Below, one piece after another: positions 33,575-46,336 of a stretch of 64,000 nucleotides of DNA. Source of the stretch: Cannabis sativa (taxonomy: Eukaryota > Streptophyta > Magnoliopsida > Rosales > Cannabaceae); NCBI RefSeq assembly GCF_029168945.1, contig NC_083607.1, forward strand, positions 36,503,257-36,567,256, written 5' to 3'. The position numbers were made by a program, and so were the translations under genes. The notes under the pieces were generated by a model that was not told where the DNA came from, searched no databases, and saw only the letters and a program-made list of their open reading frames with translations. Within the stretch, counting starts at the first letter, position 1. Each line of letters begins with the position of its first letter.

Positions 33575-34069
33575 TTCCCTTTCAGGAAATCTGAGCGGAC
33601 CTTTCGCGGATTCTGCACCTTTTTCTTTTTTCCCGGGGTGGAAGTAGGATTTTTCCGTTGGTTCCCTTCAGAGGGATACTTTATAGGGCTAGGCTCCCTG
33701 GACTTATGCTTTTGGATGCTTGGTGAGGACTCTTCTGGTGTTTCTCCAAGTCTTGCAGGGATGGCTTTAGGGTGTACATGGATCCTGCTTTCTGCATGGC
33801 GAGCATCACCTCTTGCATCCTTTTGTTTTGTTCTTTTTGGGCCGTGATTTCAGCTTCATGATCAGCAGCCTTTTGTCTCAAGAGCACTAGTTCTGTGTAA
33901 CTACCTTCGTCGTAGGTGTCGTACTCGTCGAAGTTTCCTTCGTATTCGTCGTCATTGGTTTCTCCTCCTACCTCAGAGTCCACGTTGACTCTTGAGGCCA
34001 CTTCCTCATCTTCAAGATTTTGGGCGCTTGAGGAGGACGGGGTTGACATGCGTTGCGAGTCTCCACCAT
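33575..34069 (-). pseudogene. gag N-terminus of element A
   Basis: The ATG at 34069 (MVETR, shared with element B) starts the frame. A shift within 20 codons moves the conserved text (DEEVASR, acidic DDEYEGNFDEYDTYDEGS, LVLLRQKAADHEAEI coiled coil, MQEVMLAMQKA) to the frame open from 34049. It then leaves the frame of element B and stops at 33681. The solo LTR begins 106 bases further on. Confidence 0.8.
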
Positions 34070-34117
34070 TGTTGCTTTAGCTTATAAGACTGTCGTCTAT
34101 TCGCAGATGCTTCCTTC

Positions 34118-34137
34118 AGCTCTCAATGAAAGCACCA
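34118..34137 (-). other. putative primer binding site, element A
   Basis: Three bases inside the 5' LTR edge the minus strand reads TGGTGCTTTCATTGAGAGC. It begins with TGG, as expected for pairing with a tRNA 3' CCA end. I cannot name the tRNA. Element B has TGTGCTTTC at the same place, losing the GG. Confidence 0.55.
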
Positions 34138-34140
34138 AAA

Positions 34141-34754
34141 TGTTGACCGAGATTTTCAGCAACCAATTTAATAATATATATGAGAAAGCTGTAGGAAGTT
34201 TAATGCATGAGATTTTTACGTGGTTGGGGCATTAATGAGCCTTAGTCCACGAGTCTTTTTTATTTATGAGAGTATTTATTACAGAGAATGTTCTTGGTAG
34301 TTTTTCTCTCTTTTTTCATCACGAACCCAGAATTCTCGACCCCCATCTTAATGTGTTGGGGGGTATTTGTAGTGTTTTTCTGGAGTGATCCCTAGAACCG
34401 AACATCTTGTCGTTCTGTGTATTTTCAGTAGGGGCACACATTCCCAGAAGATACAAAATGGGGAATGCATGGCCTATACCCTAGGTATCTTAGGGGTTAG
34501 GTGGATATAATCCTTTATCCCTTCTTGATTGATGTGATCCCTCATAAAGTAGCCGTCACTAGGCTTATTAATCATAGCGTGATAGCTGCAGAAGAGGGAG
34601 TACGTGGAGCCCCCATATCTTCTCCGGGAGGTATTTTCTTGTTGATACTCTTGATCCAAAAAGGCTTAGTTAAATTATCTCAGAATCATATTTTTCAAAT
34701 CCACGTGTCGCAGTCGCATTGGTCCACGTATTTTGGGCAAAATTAAGGGCAACA
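34141..34754 (-). repeat. LTR of element A (5' LTR relative to pol)
   Basis: It starts TGTTGACCGAG and ends AAGGGCAACA. At 614 bp it has an internal deletion after GCAGAAGAGG relative to 19374-20102. Conversely it keeps about 20 bases (GTTAAATTATCTCAGAATC) that the other LTR lacks. Confidence 0.92.
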
Positions 34755-35099
34755 ATAAATATATGTGAGATTGTTTTAAGAATATTTCACCACTTTAAAA
34801 GTTGTAGAAGCTCCTGCCGACTGCCAAATCGTCTTTGTACGTGTTTGAAGAAAAAGCATCTTCATATACACTGTTAAGAAAAAAAAATTATTTATAATTA
34901 ATGTATAGACATATCAATTTTAATATACAAATTATTGAGCACATTAAAAATGTATAAAAGCACTTAAATACAACAAAAAAAAATGTTAAATAAGAGAATA
35001 AGAGAGACATGAAAATTAAGAAGTTGAAGTAGTATACTAAATTATGAAATCAATAATAATAGTTTAATGCATATATGTTAAAATAATACTAAATTTAGA
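34755..35099. other. AT-rich spacer, no gene seen
   Basis: Short AT-rich sequence between element A and the Mutator-like element. There is no coding signal and no repeat I recognise. Confidence 0.6.
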
Positions 35100-35108
35100 A
35101 AAAATATA
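35100..35108 (+). repeat. 9-bp target site duplication, left
   Basis: AAAAATATA directly precedes the left terminus GAGATTTTT and is repeated exactly at 44620-44628 after the right terminus AAAAATCTC. Nine bases is the Mutator superfamily standard. Confidence 0.92.
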
Positions 35109-35547
35109 GAGATTTTTTCTATTATAGACCAAAAATAGATGAAATTTACATTTATGGCCCTAAAAAAGGAAATAAACAAAAGTGGAAACTAAAAAGTTGG
35201 TAATTACAAAAATACCGGCTGAGAAAACGGAAACCACCATTCTCAACCATTTTTCTTCGTGACCAGCCGCAGCTTGTTCGTGACCCAGCGATCCAACCCC
35301 AACAACCCATTCTCAACCATTTTTCTTCCAAATCCAGCAAAATCAAAATCTAAAAAAATGTAGAACTCCTAGGAAACCAGCTGAATCCCGAAAATCCAAA
35401 ATCAAAAACGAAAAGGGAAAAAAAAAACCAGGAAACCTCCATTGATGTACAAAAAAAACTCAAAAACAACAATCATTGAACAAAGAAATCGCGATCAGAG
35501 GAGAAGAACCGAGTAGAAGGAGAGCTGGAAATCAAAGAAACTCACCC

Positions 35548-38500
35548 ATGATTGAATCAGAAGGACAATTGAAGGTAAACAAATTTTTTCATGAACGTGG
35601 AAAAAAAATTTTAGTGTAGATGAATAGAAATTTGATATTAATTGATGAAAACCGGATTAAATTGAAAAAATAATGAAATATTGATGAATCTGAGAAAAAA
35701 ACAACAACGGTTTGCATGAAAATAAACATTAAGGCATATAAATAGTTGCTACAGTGTTTTATTCTGAAACTGTTGTTTACAAGTTGTTTTACAGTGGAAT
35801 AATAGTTGTTTGGGATCTAGAAACTGGAAAATATGAATCTACTGTTATTAATTGGTGATCAGTTTTGAAATAGTTGTTTGATAGTTGATTTAACCTATAT
35901 AAATAGTCGGTCAGATGAAAGTGTTAGATGCATAAGTTATTGTTGGAAATAGTTGTTTATTGGTTGTTTTGACAGATTAAAATAGTTGTTTGCAACTACA
36001 AAAACTGAACCAAGTAAATAATTTACATTATTTCAGGAAACGGAACCATTACAAATATTGGTGCGAGCAATGGGCATTGGGATGACAACGAAAACTATGT
36101 TGATTATGAATCAAGTGGAGAATTAATTTCGACCAAGTGCACTTTTGAGGAACTAATGAGAATAATGATGGAAGAACTCCAATGCAACCATGAATCAACA
36201 CAACTACAACTGAAATATCAACTGAAGGAAGGAGGCCAACCACTACACATCAAGGATGACAAAAGTCTGTTGTTCTACATAAAGCTATTAACGAAGGAGG
36301 TTGATTTCACAAGGTACCCATTGTGTGTGAACAAAACCGATAACACGGCACCACCTAACCAAACAATGGTGTGGAACAATATGATCATGGAATCGTATGA
36401 GAACAACGCGGCACGGGAAGACTTGCGGCAACTCCGGAAACAACACGGCAACAACTTCCAAGCAACAACTATCTCACGCAGACGATGGGATCCGGTGAAG
36501 TTGATGCATTTTTCCTAGAAACGATAACGGTGTCATCGAATCAACCATACAACAACCGTACAACAACAGAGAAAAAACTACGGCGGTAGATGAATATTTT
36601 GACTTCACCGACTATGCAAAGCTTGTGGCCGCAGAAATGGTACGGCAACTAGAAAACAACCGGGAAGAAGAAGAGGAAGTGGACAAACACGTAAATGATG
36701 ATCATCAATGACAAACGACATGAAACAATAGAGAAGGGGCAAATTTACAAGGACAAAGAAACATTGATAAGTACACTATGCTACTTTGCAATCAAGAAGA
36801 CATTTCAATACAAAGTAGTGAAATCTTGCACAAAAGAATACAACATAGTGTGTTTGGACACAAACCGCAAATGGAGTTTAAAGGCTACAAAAAATGGAAA
36901 CACTGAAACATTCATAATAAGGAGCTACGAAGAAGAACACACATGTGCGATTACAATAAGATTTGGAGATCAACGACAAGCTACATCAAAGTTGATAGCG
37001 AGACTTTGTAAAACCAAAATTCTTGAACACGAAAACAAAGTGCAGCCTATGAGACATAAAGACGAAATGAAAGACAAATACGGAATAAAGATGAATTACA
37101 TGAAAGCATGGCGTAGTAAAGAGCGAGCACAAACCCGGCTACATGGAAATGCTAAAGAGTCGTACAATCTCTTGCCTAGATACTGTACATGCTACGGAAA
37201 ACAAATCCAGAGTAAAAAAAAATTTAAAAATTTTACTTTGATAATATTTGTGGAAAAACAGTTGTTTTTGAGTTGTTATTTCGTTGAGTACATGTTGTTT
37301 GAAACAATCTTTGTTTGATTAAAATTCGGTGAACATTAATAGACATAGAGAAAGATGATGATGACGGTTTCAAATATGCATTTGTTGCATTAAATGCTGC
37401 TATAAAAGGTTGGCCAACCGCAAACCAATCATCGTGGTAGACGGTACATTCCTAAAGGCCGCGTATGGAGGCACGTTGCTCACTTTGCCAACACACAAGA
37501 TGCGTAATCTAAAATTTTTCCACTAGCATACCGCATAGTTGATTACGAGAACGATAAATCGTGGGAGTGGTTCTTAAAAAAAATAAGAGAAGCATTCGGG
37601 GGTTCGAGAATGTCAATGCCTAATATCGAACGGACATGAAAGCATCATCAAAGCAACTAGGAAAGTGTTCCACTGAAATAACACATGGCTCTTTTGCATC
37701 TTCCACCTCTTGTCGAACCTCAAAACAAAATTCAAGAAAAATGCAAAGCATTTCGCAGTGCCATTCTTTGCCCGCAAAAGCTTACACGAAATGGAGTTTG
37801 AATTCCATATGAGGGAGCTAGACAACTTGGATAAGCGCATAAGACCGTACTGGAGAAAATTGGCCATGAAAAATGGTCAAGGTATCATTCAGAAAACAAC
37901 AGGTGAAAACTAATAAGGAGGATAAAATCAATGATATGTTCACCTATTTATAGCGTTGTATTTGCGTTGTTTTTGCGTTGCGTTTGAGTTTTTTTTTCCA
38001 AAAGTAGAACTATGACAGAAACTGTCCAAATTGTAGGTACTCTACCATGACATCAAACATAGCCGAGGCACCTTGAACTCGGCAAATTTAGCGACAAGGG
38101 AAACACCAGTGACAACATTAATGGAGTGCTTGAGGGCACAAATGCAAGAGTGGACATACAATAATAGAAAGGAGGCACAAAAATGCACAACAAGGCTGAC
38201 ACCATCATCTGAGAAAAAACTCATAGGGAAACTATGTACAGTCATTGCGACTAACAGTAAGTTCAGATTATCGTTCGCATAAAGTAAAATTAAAACAGTT
38301 GTGTTTGCATAGTTTTTTGGTTGTTTTAAAGTTGGTTTAAAACTTGCGGTGAAACCGACAAACCGAACTGTTTGAGGTGATAGATGAAGACAGAACAAGA
38401 ATAGTAAACTTGAAGGAGAAGACGTGCACATGCAATAGATTTCAAAAAGATGAAATGCCATGTAACCATGCAGTCGCCGTCATGAAGGACTTGAACATAA

Positions 38501-38901
38501 ACACATACAACTACTGTGCACAATACTACACATCAAAAGCATGGCTGCAAACATATGAAGAAACAGTATACCCAGTTGGAAACGTAAGAGAATGGGAACT
38601 TCCAGATTTTTTTGAAGAAATCATAGTGTTGCCTCCAAAGGAGAGAATCAAGTCTGGAAGGCCGAGGAAAAGAAGAATGGCAGCAGCTTGGGAAACAAAG
38701 AAACAAAACAAGTGTGGCAAGTGTGGACAAAAGGGACATAACAAAAAGACACAACGGAAGAATTACGGCATAGAAGTGGAAACAACTACACATCAACCAA
38801 AAAACAACTATATTAAAACATTTAGAAAACACATACTGCATATTACGATTGGTTGTTACATACATTTTTTTATTGTGATTTTTTATGTGGAGAGATATTG
38901 A
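35548..38901 (+). pseudogene. MuDR-type transposase, frameshifted
   Basis: The likely ATG is at 35548 (9-codon exon, donor GTAAAC at 35575), joined to an exon from 36037 that begins ETEPLQILVRA and continues after a 1-nt shift near 36070 as GHWDDNENYV. Then come a MuDR DNA-binding region (VKSCTKEYNIVCLDTNRKWS...EEHTC, 36820-36950), the KAWRSKERA block, and the first catalytic Asp in VVDGTFLKAAYGGTLL (GAC at 37440) after another shift near 37405. FPLAYRIVDYENDKSWEWF follows at about 37530. A TGA occurs near 37672. The C-terminal exon from about 38368 has a SWIM zinc finger (CTC...PCNH, 38425-38469) and a CCHC-like knuckle (CGKCGQKGH, 38712) whose last Cys is replaced by Gln. It would cut and move the element; at least three disabling changes are present. 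Confidence 0.9.
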
Positions 38902-39354
38902 TAATAGGAAATTGGTATTATTATCATTAATATACAAAAGAACATCAAATATTATAGATAACTAATTAAATGAGTGGAAGAAGGTTGAAATTAATAAGAA
39001 GGAAAAATAAACTACATAAAGTGATTACAAATGCAATTTAGTTGTTTATCAGATGGTTGTAATAAGGTTGTTAATAGTATCTTTGTCATGAGTAAGAGTA
39101 AATATAAAGATTAAAAATCCAAAAATATGAACAAATTAAAAACCAATTCCAATTAAGAAAAAAACATGATAGAAACAACAACTTGTCTATGATTATGAAC
39201 ATAATCTGGTAATAGAAAAAACAAAAGCTACATAAAAAAAAAGTAGTATTTCCAACAACAACCAATAGATAACTAAGACAAATTCTTCTTTGGACCCTTT
39301 GGAGGAGCCTCATCTTCACTATCAATAAATTCCACTTCTTTCATGCGAGCATAC

Positions 39355-42300
39355 TTATAGAACAACACGGACAAGCCTATCACGGTGTTTCTCAACATCA
39401 AATATGGGAGGAATCGGTTTCATATCAATAAAGTATTCGGCGAACGATGCAACGAAACAACCACAGTCACTGCAAAACAACCAAAAAACAACAGCAGAAA
39501 AACTTAGAAAAGGAAAATAACATTACAAATTTTAAAAACATTTGAAAATAAAAAATAAAAACAACTTACTTAGAGGTTTGTTGAGGCAAACCATCAACCT
39601 TAACAACTTCGAAAGGGTCTAAACAAATCGGTTTGTTTTCCTTTTTGAACTCATCAAACAAAGCAAAAAAGTGGGGCAACAACACCGCAAATGGGCCGAC
39701 AAGCTTTGATAGCGACTATCTTTCATAGCAGTCGACAAGGAGTTGTACATGTACACACGCCTTTCCTCAATATTCAATCGACCAAGAATCCAATGTGATT
39801 CAGTCTCCATATGGATGATAAAGAAAACATGATCGCACAAATGCCAAGGGGAACCACATAACATTTTTCTACCTCTTATATAATCAGCAATGGCATGCTG
39901 GGCAGTTATCAAAGAAAGATTTTTTTTCTGTGCAATAAATTTTTCATACAAAGCATGAATGGTTTTGAAGAATAAGCAATCGGTGGTTGTGAACTTAACC
40001 TTTGGCTCCTTTGCATACTTTCCTTTTTTACGTAGATAGTAAAAAATGATGTCCGAATGCGAACAAAAAAATGATAAATGTTGGAAAATCAGAAAATGAA
40101 TTATATTTCAACAACTTAAAAACAACCAACAAACAACATGAATAAAACTATATACTGAAATTTTTGAAAAAAATCAAAAGAAAAAATAAATTAACTTACA
40201 GAATTAGTCAAACATTGGCCAGGATATGCAAGCTTGTGGAACCACATCTTGGTTGCAACATCTTCCACGCCAAAACGAAAAGGGGGAACAATCTTATCCT
40301 TACCCTTCAAGTAAACCTTCTCCTTATCATGCCTAACATTTTTTAAAAAAAAAGTGAAACATAAATAGTAAAGTAAAAAACAAAAAATACAAAAAAACAA
40401 CAAAGGTGCTGAAAATAAACACTTACGGATCTTTCTTCGATCGGCGTCCTTCACCAAGCCACAAGTCAAAATCAATCTCGTCTTTATGTTCTACATCTTC
40501 ACCAATCTTATCATCGAGAGGACACAACCCAGCCACATACTTAACAACTCCATAACCAGAACCATCTTTAGAACTAGAAATGGAAGAGTCATACTCCATA
40601 AACGGAGACGTCAGCGCTATGGGTTTCTTAGATTTCCTCTTGTCAACAAGAGGAGTTTCTTCAACGGGAATTGGGTCATCTTCAAGTTCAATGTTAGAAT
40701 CAACATTGAGACCTGTTGCACCCATCTAATATATTTTTTCCACAAAAATGAAAGAAAATAGACGAGTGTTAAACACAAAAAGTATGAAGAAACTAAAAAA
40801 CAACCAAAAAAAAAATATACCTCAAAACAAACAAGACGACGATCCGTAACCTCAACATTTTCGAAGCTGAAATCGTTTACAAGGATCACCACCAATTCCA
40901 TCTGAAGACATCTGTTTATATATGGTATTAAAAAGGAATTAGAGCATGGTTAAAAAATAACAACCTTTACACAACCAAAAAACAACACAAAAGCAACATT
41001 ACCATAAGCTCAACTGCTTTTACCCCGAGATGAACGGTAGCCTCAACATCTATTTGAGTAGGGCCGTCATTGAAATCAACGAAATTCTTGATACAGAAAA
41101 TAAAGGAAAAAGAAAATGGAAAAAAGTGAAGTTATTTTTTGTGAAATACTTGAACAACTAAAAAAAAACTACATAACAAAATAAAAACAACAAGTAAAAT
41201 AATAAGACCAACAATAAATTAGAACAACAAAATCTACAAACACAAAAATGCATATAAATAACATAATAAATACAAATAAATAGTACGAAAATAGTTGCAA
41301 ATTTACGAAAAATAAAACATAACAAGAGACATAACAATAACATAGAATTACAAGAGCACTACCTAAAACGGACTTACAACAAAATAAACCACACAAAGTA
41401 ACTAAAACCTAGTTACATTGTCTACTTATCTACCTTCTCCTCACTATCAGTGGCATCATCATCACTGCCATTATCATTTTTTTCTTTTGAGTCAGAATCT
41501 TCATCGGGTTGATCATCCTTCTCTTCACCTTCACTACCCTCCCCTTCGTCATCACCCATAACATTCTCTTCTTCATTTTCATCGGTTTCTTGATTCATTT
41601 AAATCAAAATCGCTTCATCACCACCTCCATCATCATCATTGGAAGAGTCAACGCTTTTTCCTATATTGAAATTACATATTAAATTAGTATGAAACAACTT
41701 AAAAAAAACAGAAAAACAACTATTGAAAAACTAAAATACCTTGGCATAGGAATCGGCAAAAACAGTAGAAAGCGTATGCATTGAAGCCATCCGAGCACCA
41801 AAAGAAACAAAGCGTGCGGACACAAACTCTTTCAACTCAACCAAATCGTATGAAATCTTCGTTGGGAAGTATGCAACGAATCGATCTTGACCTCCAACCC
41901 ATGAAATTTCTCGGAAAAGGCCTCGAAGCTTGACGAAATGTCACTCCGAGCAACGAGTTGGCTCTTCGGGGACGGGGAAGACTCTTGTAAGAGTTGAAGT
42001 CGGTGTCGAACTTGAAACTGCCCAGTTTCAAAGCTTTGAACTCACCAGCCGTGGGCCTCATATTTGAAAGTTGCAGCTGACCAAAAAACACCAAAATTAA
42101 AATTTCAATTATAAAGATTAATAATAATAAAAAACAACACAAAAACAACTACTGAAAAACCAAATTACAACAAACAGATATACCTTATCTTTGGAAACAT
42201 CAAAGATAGTAGTCTTCAAAACTTTGAAAGTAGGTTGACTATTGCATGTCCACTGAGTGATCCTTGGAATACGAGAGCTTTCCTTTTGGCAGTACTTACC

Positions 42301-44253
42301 TTTCATGTACTTACAACACTCGTAGAACCAAACTTGTAGAACATGAGGACAACCAATCAGAGTGTAAAAAACACTCGGCCTCTTTCCCGAACTCTTTGCC
42401 TTCCTAACCCCGTCAACCCAACTATCAAGCTTACCCTTCAATGAGGAAATAGTCAATTCAAAAGAACTCCGGCCCCAAGCAAATTCATTGTACCTCCCAC
42501 TATCTACAACATCTAAAATAGACTTGGGTACATTTTTATGCTTAGTGCCACTAAGCAAGAACCACTCCACGAAATACAAAACTGCCAACTTCACAGCATC
42601 CTCATCAGAATCACCCCACCTCTTGGTGGTAAAACATTCCCTAACAGATTCCTTAGTGATAGAGGACGAAGTTGGCCAATATCTTTCACAAAGACTATTA
42701 ACCTCTTGCTTAAAATCTAAGACACTACAGTCACCTTCACAGTCTAACCCAGTAATCAATGCAAATTCCTCAATGCTAAACCTAAGCCTAACACCGCGTA
42801 TCATAACCCACAACTCAGCATCATTAGGTTGCTGAACCTCTCGGAGCAACAACCCATGAAACACTTGGGGTTGAACTTTAAACTCGGGAAGGTCAAGGAA
42901 ATGACCAAAACAGGTTTTTGAAAAGATTTCAATTTGTACATACGAAAGACAAGATTTAATGTTCTCTATCACTCTGGAAAGTAGCAGTGGAAAAGGCTTT
43001 AGCAATGAACAGATTCTTACGGTCATATATATAATCCCATTCCCGTAGCAATATAAACAAAATAAATCGGGACAAAAACAAAAAAAACTAAAAAAAATAG
43101 AAAACAAATAATAAAAATAATATTTTTTTAAAAAAAAGACACCTTAGCAGGATTTTTCTTTGGTAGGTCAAATCCTTCAACCTTCACCGAGGTCCTAGCA
43201 TGGACACCGCAACAAAAAAGAAAAACAAAAGCAACAAATCTTAGATACAATAACAATGAATATATGAAAATGTAGTAACCAAATTACAGCCAATAAAAAA
43301 CCTAAAAACAACGTTTTCCTAAACCCTTACAGTATGATAAATGTAATAGATAAACAACTTTCAAAAAAACATAAACAACTAAAATAAAACAACACTGTAC
43401 AAACTCGTTGTTATGAAATTTCGAAAATGGTAGTCGAAAATAGTAGTGTGACAAACAACCGAGAAAAAACTGACAATAAACATATACAAAACTAAAGAAT
43501 AAACTGAAAGATCTGGTTGCAATTGAAATTAGTAAAATGCTTTTCAATACCAATAGTGTGTAAAACAACCGAAAACAAATTCACAAAAAACATATAACCA
43601 ACCAATGGGGAAAAGCAACTCAAAACTGTGACAAAATACGAATTGAACTGGGTTTTTTTTCAACAACCAAACAACAACTGAATAAAAACAACAAAACAAC
43701 ATCAACCACAATACAGGACAGAAATACATAAAGAACACAAAAAAAACATAAAAACATCCTAATAAACACCTAAACCAGTGACCTAAAAAGCTCATGTAAA
43801 AATTAACACAATAAAATGAAACCAAGCAAATTTAAATTACCTTTGATTTAACTTTGGGCTTTTGGTCCTCACCATGCACTTCATCCTCAAAATCGGAATC
43901 TGAGGAAACCTAGAACAAAAAATGGGGAAAACTTTAAATCATCAAATGAAACACCAGAAATAAAACAACCAGAAAAAAACTAAAGAAAAATTTAAAAACA
44001 ACAAAGAGAAACTTACATCGCGTGCAGACTTGGAAATTTTTGCTCTCTTAGTCTTAGGAGCATCTACTTTAACAGGAAGGGCTCTTTTCTTAGAGGCCGA
44101 TGTCTCTGGAACATCAGCCACTAAATTTTTAGCAATTTTTTTTAACCCCATTTTAGGTTCGACTTTGGAAGTAACAGCTGGAGCCTTCTTCGATTTTTTA
44201 GAAACTTTCTTCGCCGGAGATGGTGATTTCGAACCACTTCTAGTGGTTGCCAT
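39355..44253 (-). pseudogene. DUF1985 plus Ulp1-type (C48) protease gene in the MULE
   Basis: Exon 1 (44253-44017) encodes a Lys/Ser-rich basic N-terminus starting MATTRSGSKSPSPAKK. Exon 2 is 43909-43841 (VSSDSDFEDEVHGED). A large exon of about 42985-42190 holds a DUF1985 domain (FGHFLDLPEF, HGLLLREV, GVRLRFSIEEFALITGLDCE). Acidic and linker exons follow (41640-40840, 40725-40425, 40335-40200). The protease is at 40030-39355: HW with catalytic His at 39795-39797, YMYNSLS where the family has Asp, and DCGCFVASF with the catalytic Cys at 39463-39465. The C48 fold in eukaryotes removes SUMO-like tags; here activity is unproven. Exon joins between 43200 and 42990 and near 41900 do not keep frame as I read them, so I call it a probable pseudogene. 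Exon edges past exon 2 are approximate. Confidence 0.8.
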
Positions 44254-44564
44254 TTATATAGAGAAAAAATAGAGGAGGAAGACAATGTAGGTTGAGGAAA
44301 ACGTGGGTGAGGGCTTGGAGAAGGTGATCGTGGGAAGAAAAAAATGGTTAGGGCTTGATAATGGTGATCGTGGGAAGCTCTGTTTGAAGAGTGGCTGAAT
44401 AAGATAGATGAAAAATTCAAAAAAAAAAAAAAAAAAAGAAAGGATTTATGAGGTGGCGTGCGTGTACGTGTGTAAGGAAGAAGGGAAAGGTAAAATTGTA
44501 ATTATTAAACTTTTTGAAAAGTAAAATTGAAAAATGTAAAAGTTAAAAATGTTTAAAAAACCGG

Positions 44565-44619
44565 GTAAGGATAAAAATGTAAAAAAGGTGTCAATTTTGA
44601 CATGAGGTGTAAAAATCTC
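44565..44619 (-). repeat. right terminal inverted repeat of the MULE
   Basis: Reverse-complemented it reads GAGATTTTTACACCTCATG, then a CAAAATTGACACC part and TTTTTACATTTTTATCC. It aligns imperfectly with 35109-35160 (GAGATTTTTTCTATTATAG, CCAAAAATAGATG, TTTACATTTATGGCC). Confidence 0.8.
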
Positions 44620-44628
44620 AAAAATATA
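44620..44628 (+). repeat. 9-bp target site duplication, right
   Basis: AAAAATATA, identical to 35100-35108. Confidence 0.92.
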
Positions 44629-46039
44629 AAGTGAACCGTATATTTGGTTGGTATATATTTATAAAAATCACACTCAATTATTTTTAAAATCATAAATATC
44701 TATATTATAACTAAATGAAAAAATTGTATACCACACTAATTCCTATATATCTCTAAACCAAACCTAAATTTAAATAAATTAATATTTATATATATATTAA
44801 ATTAAATCTTCAAAAAAAAAAATGATAATTGAAAAATATCTAAACCAAAAGTCACTAAATTCGTACTTGATTCTAAATATTAAAAAAAAAGTAATTAAAA
44901 AATAACTAAATAAAAAATGTACATAGATAAGACCTTTTAGAATTGGAATTGTATATAGATAATTTTTCTAATTAATGAATCGATTAATATTTATAAACCT
45001 GTATTAGTGTAATTAATTAGCTAATTTTTTTAATATATATTATTATAAAAACTAATTAATTTCAAATTAGTTAGTAAGATATATTTTTTAAACTTCAAAT
45101 AACAAAAAATTCATACCTAATTAAAGATATTTTTTAAAATTTAAATAAATTCGAAACCGATTGTTTTATATAATATTTTTAGATTAGTTTGAGATATTTA
45201 TGCAAATATATATTTTAAAAACAAATACTTAAAATTCATTGTGACACATAGATCTCCTTGAATTATTTCTTTACCGTTATCAGTATTAATTCAAATAGAT
45301 GAGAAAAAATAATAAATAGAACAAAATAATTCATATAGTATATATACATATAAATATATTTATAAATTGTAACTAAATTTTTAAACACTTACTCAAGTGC
45401 GTGCAAGATACCGTTCCGTTGAACTTCTGCACAAGCCCTGTAACCTATATGTGTGAGAAAGATTGAGAGAGCAAGATAGAGAATGCAAAATAAATATCTA
45501 ATAAGATATACTTAATTAATCTGTTAAAATGAAAATCCTCTAATTTCATTTGTATCATCAATTCATCTTTTTTTAAAAGAAATACCAACAATTAATTTAC
45601 TCAAATATGAAATATTAGGAGAGAAGAAAAGAAGTGAAAAAGCAAAGAAATAGTAAAAAGTGAAATACACTTACACAAATTAATTTTCCATAAAATCATG
45701 TATCTTAGCAAATGTGCTCTTCTCAAATTTATTATTTTAAAGTAAAATGGATGTTTTGTACATGCATTCTATTTAGTATTGCATTGAAAAGTTATAATAA
45801 CAATAATAATAAAAAAAAACTAACCTGAGCAGTAGAATTATAAACAACAAATGAAAAAAAGAAAATTGAAAAATTTATTTGCAAAACCCTTGTGGCTTCT
45901 ATCAACCTTGCTACTGAGTATTGTTGTAATCTATGGTTTGGTACATATTTGGTATATATAATTGGAATATATCGTATATATGAGAGAAATAGGGAGAGAT
46001 ATATATAGTTAGATTATTATCATTTATAAATATATATAG

Positions 46040-46083
<44 letters not shown>

Positions 46084-46336
46084 CATCTGAATAATTCTAC
46101 TGCAAGTATAGTTTATATATAGTATTTTTTTAAAATAATTAATTTATGCTAGATATTTTTATAGAAAATTTATTAAAAAATAGTAAAATATCAATTTATA
46201 AATTTATATTCTAATAAAATATTCAATAAAATGACAGAATAAATGAGAGAAAAGATTGATGTACTTGGAGTGATTTTAGGGCGCCATGTCACCGCCTCAT
46301 ATTTCTGCTTTATATATATATAGATAAATAAATATA
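44629..46336. other. AT-rich intergenic with (ATT)n
   Basis: No coding frame with recognisable content. A perfect (ATT)n run of about 15 units is at 46040-46083. A short non-AT stretch at about 45398-45440 (GTGCGTGCAAGATACCGTTCC) stands out, but I cannot assign it. Confidence 0.6.

Larger units (their letters stand above)
19374..34754 (-). mobile_element. Ty3/Gypsy Tat-lineage element A, nested with two solo LTRs
   Basis: The LTRs are TGTTGACCGAG...GGGCAACA. Gag-pol runs on the minus strand from about 34069 to 26210, so the 5' LTR is 34141-34754 and the 3' LTR is 19374-20102. An antisense gene on the plus strand (21054-25823) occupies the space between pol and the polypurine tract. Tat-lineage features are the second, cellular-type RNase H, the antisense gene and the large size. 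Removing the nested LTRs leaves about 11.6 kb. The flanks GTAAA and ATAAA agree at 4 of 5 positions. All coding units are broken. Confidence 0.93.
35109..44619 (+). mobile_element. Mutator-like element carrying a Ulp1-type gene (Kaonashi-like)
   Basis: The 9511-bp element has imperfect terminal inverted repeats of about 50 bp (GAGATTTTTTCTATTATAG against GAGATTTTTACACCTCATG) and a perfect 9-bp duplication. A MuDR-type transposase lies on the plus strand (35548-38901), and a DUF1985/Ulp1-type cysteine protease gene lies on the minus strand (44253-39355), the two converging. Mutator-like elements that carry Ulp1-like genes are known in plants as Kaonashi elements. Both genes show breaks, so this copy is probably not autonomous. 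Confidence 0.92.

Noticed and set aside
41158..43825. Hydrophobic minus-strand frames rich in Phe, Leu, Cys and Tyr (about 60-95 residues) that resemble membrane proteins
   Set aside because: They are intron sequence of the Ulp1-type gene (T-rich on the minus strand), not separate genes.
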